A stretch of DNA of 10,136 nt, taken from NCBI GenBank assembly GCA_025362535.1, contig JANYGE010000428.1, positions 1 to 10,136 on the forward strand, read 5' to 3'. How positions within the stretch are numbered: the stretch's first letter is position 1; the number at the start of each line of letters is the position of its first letter. The position numbers and the translations under genes were made by a program. The notes under the pieces were generated by a model. It was not told the DNA's origin. It worked only from the letters and a program-made list of their open reading frames with translations, and ran no database searches. Shown here piece after piece: positions 5,394-10,136 of this stretch. Source of the stretch: Hyphomicrobiales bacterium (GTDB lineage: Bacteria > Pseudomonadota > Alphaproteobacteria > Rhizobiales > Aestuariivirgaceae).

Positions 5394-5929
5394 GCCGCGA
5401 CCATGGCATAGGATTCCTCAACCGCATAAGGCCCACCCCCACGCAAAGGCCGCGAAGAGAAGAGGACAAAGCGCTCAACAACAATAGACCGCGACCGATA
5501 AAGCGCATGCGATTCAATAAAGTTTCGCAAATCTTTAGGATCGGCATCGCGCAGTCTGGCAAGTGTAACATGCGGAATGAATTTGCGCGGCTCCGGCTCC
5601 AAGCCCAGTGATTGGCAGAGCCGCTCTTGCGCCAGTTGCAAACGGCGCAGTTCTGCACTTTCTTCAACCAAAGCGATAATCGCATGGGGTTTATTACCAC
5701 CAAAAACATCAATGCCTTTGATCGTGACAGCAAACGGTTTCATCTCAAGGCGATCCAAAGCAAAAGCTACTTCACGCCCCAGACCATCATCAATATCACC
5801 AATAAACCGCAAGGTAATATGAAAGCTGGCCGCATCAATCCAGCGTGCCCCCAATACCCCACCTTGCATGATTTTAAGATCGAGAGCGACATCCGCTGGA
5901 AGCTCTACACCGGTAAATAAGCGCAACAT
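5390..5929 (-). CDS. thpR: RNA 2',3'-cyclic phosphodiesterase / 2'-5' RNA ligase (2H superfamily)
   Basis: A 179-residue member of the LigT/ThpR branch of 2H phosphoesterases. Known members hydrolyse RNA 2',3'-cyclic phosphate ends to 2'-phosphate and can join tRNA halves through 2'-5' linkages in vitro. Both catalytic HxTx motifs are present and spaced as expected: HITL at 37-40 (in [11 protein letters not shown]) and HVTL at 120-123 (in [11 protein letters not shown]). The N-terminal [10 protein letters not shown] strand and the closing YAVEESYAM strand are also family-like. ATG 5929 is preferred over GTG 5935, because GGAGG upstream is about 9 nt from the ATG but only 3 nt from the GTG. 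It lies about 50 nt downstream of tesA on the same strand and overlaps phhB by 4 nt, so all three are probably co-transcribed. Its physiological RNA substrate is unknown. Confidence 0.94.
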   Translation of the reverse strand: MLRLFTGVELPADVALDLKIMQGGVLGARWIDAASFHITLRFIGDIDDGLGREVAFALDRLEMKPFAVTIKGIDVFGGNKPHAIIALVEESAELRRLQLAQERLCQSLGLEPEPRKFIPHVTLARLRDADPKDLRNFIESHALYRSRSIVVERFVLFSSRPLRGGGPYAVEESYAMVAA

Positions 5930-5979
5930 AATCACTGCCCTCCGCCCAAATGATTCGACCAGTCTAACTCACCTGCCGA

Positions 5980-6597
5980 TTATGGCAACTTGGTAACAAG
6001 GCTTTCCACATCGGGTAAAATCTTTGCAATAATAATGGCAAGGCCCTTCACATTGGGATGAATTCCATCGGCTTGATTGAGCTCTGGCTGAGCCACAACG
6101 CCTTCAAGATAAAATGGATAAAGTGTGACTCCAAATTCTGCCGCAAGCTTTGGATATATGCCATCAAACTTGGCGACATAATCTGCCCCTAAATTAGGCG
6201 GCGCCTTCATGCCCAGCAAAAGCGTTGGAATTTTGCGATCCCTCAATTTCTGCAAAATCTCACGAATTGCGGCTTCCGCTTGTACGGGATCAAGTCCACG
6301 TAGAGCGTCATTGCTCCCAAGTTCAACAATTGCGGCTTTAACATCTTCAGTTAGCGCCCAATCGAGTCGGGCCGCTCCTTGCGCTGCAATATCCCCAGAA
6401 ACTCCAGCATTGATGATTTTGACGTCCAGCCCCTTGGCTTGGAGTGCCGCTTGCAATCTGTCAGGCATGCTCTGGCCCGGGTCCAGGCCATAGCCTGCAG
6501 TTAAACTGTCGCCTAAGGCCAAAATTGTAGTTGTGCCAGCCAAAGCCTGACCCCACATGAACCAAACGCCCAAAAATACTGTAATGAGTCGCAACAT
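5980..6597 (-). CDS. tesA: Periplasmic GDSL esterase / lysophospholipase TesA
   Basis: An SGNH-hydrolase of the TesA (thioesterase I / protease I / lysophospholipase L1, arylesterase) type, 205 residues long. Residues 1-20 (MLRLITVFLGVWFMWGQALA) form a signal peptide with an ALA-G cleavage site, placing the enzyme in the periplasm. Catalytic blocks are in order: GDSLTAGYG at 29-37 with nucleophile Ser31, AGVSGD at 64-69 (block II Gly), GSND at 94-97 with Asn96, and DGIHPN at 177-182 with Asp177 and His180. ATG 6597 was chosen because it gives a proper signal peptide; an in-frame start at 6693 would add 32 non-family residues and run into ybbA. The gene is divergent from ybbA with 49 nt between start codons, the same arrangement as in E. 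coli. It appears to lead the tesA-thpR-phhB cluster. No strong promoter was identified in the 49-nt gap. Confidence 0.95.
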   Translation of the reverse strand: MLRLITVFLGVWFMWGQALAGTTTILALGDSLTAGYGLDPGQSMPDRLQAALQAKGLDVKIINAGVSGDIAAQGAARLDWALTEDVKAAIVELGSNDALRGLDPVQAEAAIREILQKLRDRKIPTLLLGMKAPPNLGADYVAKFDGIYPKLAAEFGVTLYPFYLEGVVAQPELNQADGIHPNVKGLAIIIAKILPDVESLVTKLP

Positions 6598-6646
6598 TAT
6601 ATCTTTATTGGGTGCTCCACTCCAACTTACAAGGCCGTTCACATAA
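6598..6646. promoter_or_regulatory. Compact divergent intergenic region between tesA and ybbA
   Basis: Only 49 nt separate the two divergent start codons, so promoter elements must overlap each other or extend into the coding regions. On the minus strand TTGTAA followed after about 17 nt by AATAAA is a possible but weak tesA promoter. For ybbA an AAGG at 6631-6634 lies 12 nt before the ATG. Nothing here matches a consensus well, so I do not assign exact promoters. Confidence 0.3.
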
Positions 6647-7336
6647 ATGTTAAAAGCCAATACAGCACTCGATTTAAAAGATGTGCATCTCACGTTGAGC
6701 AGCCGGGCAGGGCCTGTAAAAATTTTGCGTGGTGTGAATGTTCATGCGACGGCTGGTGAAGCGATTGGCATTGTCGGGCCATCTGGCTCTGGCAAAACGT
6801 CACTGCTCATGGTGATCGCTGGATTGGAGGCTGTAACGTCAGGCCAGATTTCTGTCGGCGGCGAAATGTTAAATGGCCGCAAGGAGGAAGCTCTGGCGAG
6901 GTTCCGCCGCGACCATATCGGCATTATTTTCCAATCTTTCCACCTGATCCCCACTATGACAGCACTGGAAAACGTGGCTGTGCCCTTGGAGTTCAAAGGT
7001 GTAAAAAATGCTCTGGAGCGCGCCAAAGAAGGTCTTTCCCGTGTGGGCCTCGGCCATAGGCTAACCCATTATCCGGGTCAGCTTTCAGGCGGTGAGCAAC
7101 AACGCGTGGCGATCGCCAGAGCCGTAACTTCGGGTGCAAAAATTCTATTGGCCGATGAACCCACCGGTAATCTCGATCAAGAAACCGGATCGACCATTAT
7201 TGATTTGTTGTTTGATCTTAAAACCCGCGAGCAAGCAACTTTGCTTCTGGTCACGCATGACCGAGCATTGGCCAAACGCTGCAACCGTATCCTCGAAGTG
7301 CGCGATGGGCTGGTGAGCGAAGGCAAGACGAAATGA
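6647..7336 (+). CDS. ybbA: ABC transporter ATP-binding protein, YbbA/LolD-like
   Basis: The 229-residue cytoplasmic ATPase subunit of a MacB/LolD-type (type VII) ABC system. All nucleotide-binding motifs are intact: Walker A GPSGSGKT at 44-51, Q-loop at FQ 95-96, signature LSGGEQQRVAIARA at 146-159, Walker B ILLADEP at 166-172 followed by TGNLD, and the H-loop His204 in THD. The partner permease starts inside its stop codon (ATGA, 7333-7336), so the two form a complex from one mRNA. Systems of this architecture usually perform mechanical work on periplasmic or outer-leaflet substrates rather than classical transport; the substrate of YbbAP itself is not established. The divergent neighbour tesA encodes a periplasmic lipid-ester hydrolase, consistent with envelope lipid handling but not proof of it. 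LolD is less likely because the permease is a single large YbbP-type protein rather than a LolC/E pair. Confidence 0.93.
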   Translation: MLKANTALDLKDVHLTLSSRAGPVKILRGVNVHATAGEAIGIVGPSGSGKTSLLMVIAGLEAVTSGQISVGGEMLNGRKEEALARFRRDHIGIIFQSFHLIPTMTALENVAVPLEFKGVKNALERAKEGLSRVGLGHRLTHYPGQLSGGEQQRVAIARAVTSGAKILLADEPTGNLDQETGSTIIDLLFDLKTREQATLLLVTHDRALAKRCNRILEVRDGLVSEGKTK

Positions 7337-9849
7337 GACCAGACTTGTGGCTCATCTATGCCCGCCGCAATTTGCGCTCAGGCTTGAAAGGTTTTTGGAT
7401 TTTTCTGAGCTGCCTCACTTTGGGTGTTTCAGCTATTGCCATTATCGGTTCACTCGCCGCTGCCTTGCAGCGCGGTCTTGATGAGCAGGGGCAAACACTT
7501 TTGGGTGGTGATCTCGAGTTTGCCTTAACCCAGCGCGAAGCAACACCTGATGAATTATCTTACATAAACTCAATTGGCCAAACCAGCCGCATTGCCACCC
7601 TGCGCGCCATGGCGCAAAGCAATGGCACTTCAACTTTAGTAGAGCTTAAAGCCACCGATAAAAACTACCCGCTTTATGGCGAGATGAAACTTAATCGTGA
7701 TGCGCGGTTTTATTTTTTATCGGAAGAGGGATCATATGGCATCGAAGTTGATCCGCTTTTATTGTCGCGCCTCAATCTAAAACTTGGCGATCACCTCAAA
7801 CTCGGCAAGGCTGTTTTTACAATTAGTGCTACTATCGAAACCGAACCAGATCGCATTGCAGATGGTATCATCTTCGGCCCGCGCATTATGCTGTCGCAAG
7901 AGGCTTTGGCAACAACGGGTTTGGTTCAGCCGGGTTCGCTAGTAACCTGGCATTACCGCGTGAAACTCAAAACCGATACAAGCTTGAAAGCTGGCAAGGT
8001 TGCCGCCGATGCCGCAACTAAAAAATTTCCTGATGCTGGTTGGCGTATCCGCACCACCGATAAAGCGGCCCAAGGTGCTGACGAATTCATCAATCGGTTA
8101 GGCTATTTCATGACGCTGGTTAGTGTCGCTGCCCTCACCATCGGTGGCGCTGGTATTGCCAATGCGGTGACAGCATTTATCAACCGCAGGCGCTCTTCGA
8201 TTGCCACATTGAAATGCCTTGGCCTGCCAAACCGCAATGTTGTTGGAATCTGCCTCACCGAAATCATGGCGGTGAGCTTACTTGGCATTAGCCTCGCCCT
8301 TACCGCTGGAGCTGCAGCACCCTATATCGTTCACACGCTCTTTGGAAAAATTCTTCCCCTGCCAATCTCAACCACTTTGGATTGGAAACCTCTCGGATTT
8401 GCCGCAGTGCTAGGCTTGCTCGTCACCTTGGCCTTTGCGCTCTGGCCACTTTCACGCATCGCCAATATTCAAGGCGCTGCTTTGTTCCGCTCGCATAGCA
8501 TGGATGAAGGAGGCAAGCCCGCTTGGCACTACGTCATCGCATCAACAGTCATTCTTGCGTTTGCGGCCATTGTTATTCTCCTCGGCTTTGACGAACCAAA
8601 AGTCACCGCCGCTTATCTTGGTGGTTTAGCTGCAAGCTTTGTGATCCTCGCTGTTCTTGCGTCAACCATTGTCAAAGCAGCAAGCTTTTTACCGCGTCCC
8701 AAAAACTTACTACTGCGGCAAGCTATTCAGAGCCTCTACCGCCCCGGAGCGACCAGCCGTTCCGTGATCATGGCCTTGGGCTTGGGTCTGACCTTGTTTG
8801 TAACCCTGGCCTTGACCGATCAAACCATCAGCACGGAACTCAAATCCGGCATACCAGATCAAGCCCCAGCTTTCTTTTTTCTCGATGTGCAGAATACTGA
8901 ACTGGATCAATTCCGCATCAGCTTGCAAGCCCAGACAGGTGTATCCGAAATCACCAATGCTCCCATGCTGCGCGGCCGCATTACCAAAGTGAAAGGCGTA
9001 GCCGCTGATCAAGCGAAAGCCAGTTCCGATACCAGCTGGGCCTTAAAAGGCGACCGTGGCCTCACCTATTCTGATGACTTGCCCAAAGGCTCGACCCTTA
9101 CAGAAGGTAAATGGTGGCCCAAGGATTATGCCGGGCCAAATCTTGTATCGATGACCGAGGATATTGCCCATGGCCTTGACCTTAAAATTGGCGATAAAAT
9201 TACGGTGAATGTTTTAGGCCGCGAGGTGGAAGCCGAACTTGCCAATTTGCGCAAAGTAAATTGGCGGAGCATGGGGATTAATTTTGTGATGGTATTTTCT
9301 CCGAACACTTTGAAAGCTGCACCGCACAGCCACATCGTGACCGTTGCCATGACCGGAGGCGATGAGGGGCAATTGCTCAACACCATGGCCAGCACCTATC
9401 CATCAGTCACCGCTGTGCGCGTGAAAGATGCCCTTGCCACCGTCAGTGATCTTCTTAGCAAAATGCTAACCGCCGTGCGCGGGGCCAATATAATTACATT
9501 GCTCACGGGGATTTTGGTGTTGGCCGGAGCTTTGGCAGCGGGCCTCTCATCACGCAGCTATGAAGCTGTTGTGCTTAAAACCTATGGTGCCACCAGACGC
9601 CAATTGCTGCTCGCTTTTATCATCGAATATGCCTTGCTCGGTCTCGTTGCGGCCCTCTTTGGTATTGTAGTTGGCTCCCTCGGCTCTTGGTTCCTCGCCC
9701 ATTATATTCTAGAAATGCCTTGGGTGTTTTCAGCGACCACGGCAATTACCACTGCGTTGATCGCCATGGTACTAACTATCGTTGCAGGCCTCACAGTTAC
9801 GCTGCGCGCCCTATCTGCTAAGCCTTCCTTCTATCTGAGAAATGAGTAA
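7333..9849 (+). CDS. ybbP: ABC transporter permease, FtsX/YbbP family
   Basis: An 838-residue inner-membrane permease, similar in length to E. coli YbbP. I count ten hydrophobic segments, at about 20-44, 257-283, 305-332, 354-375, 398-419, 426-449, 475-496, 719-739, 758-789 and 803-826. TM1 is followed by a periplasmic domain of about 210 residues (45-256) and TM7 by another of about 220 residues (497-718), both MacB-periplasmic-core-like. This is two FtsX-like halves joined in one chain, with ExxxLKxxG-type coupling segments after TM2 (SSIATLKCLGLPN, 288-300) and after TM8 (YEAVVLKTYGATRRQ, 743-757) expected to contact YbbA. The GAAGG at 7319-7323 is a usable ribosome binding site 9 nt from the ATG, which overlaps the ybbA stop. 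Substrate is unknown; lipid or lipoprotein extrusion at the envelope is an inference from family and from tesA next door. Confidence 0.92.
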   Translation: MRPDLWLIYARRNLRSGLKGFWIFLSCLTLGVSAIAIIGSLAAALQRGLDEQGQTLLGGDLEFALTQREATPDELSYINSIGQTSRIATLRAMAQSNGTSTLVELKATDKNYPLYGEMKLNRDARFYFLSEEGSYGIEVDPLLLSRLNLKLGDHLKLGKAVFTISATIETEPDRIADGIIFGPRIMLSQEALATTGLVQPGSLVTWHYRVKLKTDTSLKAGKVAADAATKKFPDAGWRIRTTDKAAQGADEFINRLGYFMTLVSVAALTIGGAGIANAVTAFINRRRSSIATLKCLGLPNRNVVGICLTEIMAVSLLGISLALTAGAAAPYIVHTLFGKILPLPISTTLDWKPLGFAAVLGLLVTLAFALWPLSRIANIQGAALFRSHSMDEGGKPAWHYVIASTVILAFAAIVILLGFDEPKVTAAYLGGLAASFVILAVLASTIVKAASFLPRPKNLLLRQAIQSLYRPGATSRSVIMALGLGLTLFVTLALTDQTISTELKSGIPDQAPAFFFLDVQNTELDQFRISLQAQTGVSEITNAPMLRGRITKVKGVAADQAKASSDTSWALKGDRGLTYSDDLPKGSTLTEGKWWPKDYAGPNLVSMTEDIAHGLDLKIGDKITVNVLGREVEAELANLRKVNWRSMGINFVMVFSPNTLKAAPHSHIVTVAMTGGDEGQLLNTMASTYPSVTAVRVKDALATVSDLLSKMLTAVRGANIITLLTGILVLAGALAAGLSSRSYEAVVLKTYGATRRQLLLAFIIEYALLGLVAALFGIVVGSLGSWFLAHYILEMPWVFSATTAITTALIAMVLTIVAGLTVTLRALSAKPSFYLRNE

Positions 9850-9858
9850 ATAGATTTC

Positions 9859-10136
9859 ATGGTAGTTCTCAATCGCATCTACACAAGAACCGGCGACGCT
9901 GGCGAAACCGCTTTGGGCAATGGCGAGCGCCTGTCCAAAGCCAATATCCGCATTGCCGCCTATGGCACCGTGGATGAAACAAATGCCACCGTAGGTATAG
10001 TTCGGTTGCATACCGCGAACCTGCAAAAGCTCGATACCATGTTGGCCCGCATTCAGAATGAGCTCTTTGATTTGGGAGCCGACCTGTGTGTGCCAGATCG
10101 CGGCGAGAAATTAGAATTTGAACCCTTGCGCATTTT
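9859..10136 (+). CDS. pduO: Cob(I)yrinic acid a,c-diamide adenosyltransferase, PduO type (5' part; runs off window)
   Basis: The first 92 codons are visible and the gene continues beyond the window edge. The start MVVLNRIYTRTGDAGETALG carries the PduO-type ATP-binding signature YTRTGDAGET (about residues 8-17). The segment GTVDETNATVG near 45-55 and the helix RIQNELFDLGADL further on are also typical. The enzyme transfers adenosine from ATP to cob(I)alamin, making coenzyme B12, in the cytoplasm. ATG 9859 follows the ybbP stop by 9 nt with only a weak GAG upstream, so it is probably read from the ybbA-ybbP transcript. In alphaproteobacteria this protein usually serves methylmalonyl-CoA mutase or related B12 enzymes, none of which is in the window. 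The symbol could equally be given as cobO-like or mmaB; the family is clear. Confidence 0.92.
   Translation, partial: MVVLNRIYTRTGDAGETALGNGERLSKANIRIAAYGTVDETNATVGIVRLHTANLQKLDTMLARIQNELFDLGADLCVPDRGEKLEFEPLRI

Noticed and set aside
6598..6693. Longer N-terminus for TesA
   Set aside because: It would bury the signal peptide behind 32 extra residues and run into the ybbA coding region.

Overview
The window looks like an ordinary chromosomal segment of an alphaproteobacterium, probably Hyphomicrobiales-like. The reasons are the DUF2794 gene (a family I know from Alphaproteobacteria), the PduO-type adenosyltransferase next to a YbbA/YbbP transporter, and generally alphaproteobacterial protein sequences. 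Base composition is moderate and even. I see no transposase, integrase, phage gene, CRISPR array, tRNA or rRNA gene. All eleven protein genes belong to recognisable families, and nearly all of the sequence is coding.

Layout, left to right. (1) Plus strand, 14-1739: a pyridoxal kinase (PLP salvage) overlaps by 8 nt a PLP-dependent threonine/serine dehydratase, so a cofactor supplier is coupled to a cofactor user. (2) Minus strand, 1723-3561: the Hsp90 chaperone gene htpG, converging on the dehydratase with a 17-nt overlap of the 3' ends. (3) 3562-3878: the only gene-free stretch over 300 nt. It holds a heat-shock-type htpG promoter, a strong minus-strand intrinsic terminator, and upstream of that a highly structured, C-rich segment that I interpret as an unannotated small RNA gene. 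(4) Plus strand, 3879-4241: DUF2794. (5) Minus strand, 4290-5021: a Bax-inhibitor-1 membrane protein with its own terminator, an AGGAGG ribosome binding site and a near-consensus heat-shock promoter. (6) Minus strand, 6597-5100: the apparent operon tesA - thpR - pterin-4a-carbinolamine dehydratase. (7) Plus strand from 6647: ybbA - ybbP (ABC ATPase and large FtsX-type permease, ATGA overlap), followed after 9 nt by the start of a PduO-type cobalamin adenosyltransferase gene that runs off the window. The divergent tesA / ybbA-ybbP arrangement also occurs in E. coli.

The most interesting part is 3562-5076. Two minus-strand stress genes (htpG and the BI-1 gene) carry RpoH-like promoters with the same 15-nt spacing between CTTGAC and the eight-base -10 element, and both have leaders of about 20 nt. 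The putative sRNA lies immediately upstream of the htpG promoter, isolated by its terminator, and exposes two tandem C-rich motifs in predicted unpaired regions, as anti-Shine-Dalgarno sRNAs do. I assigned no known Rfam family to it. Folding was done by eye only.
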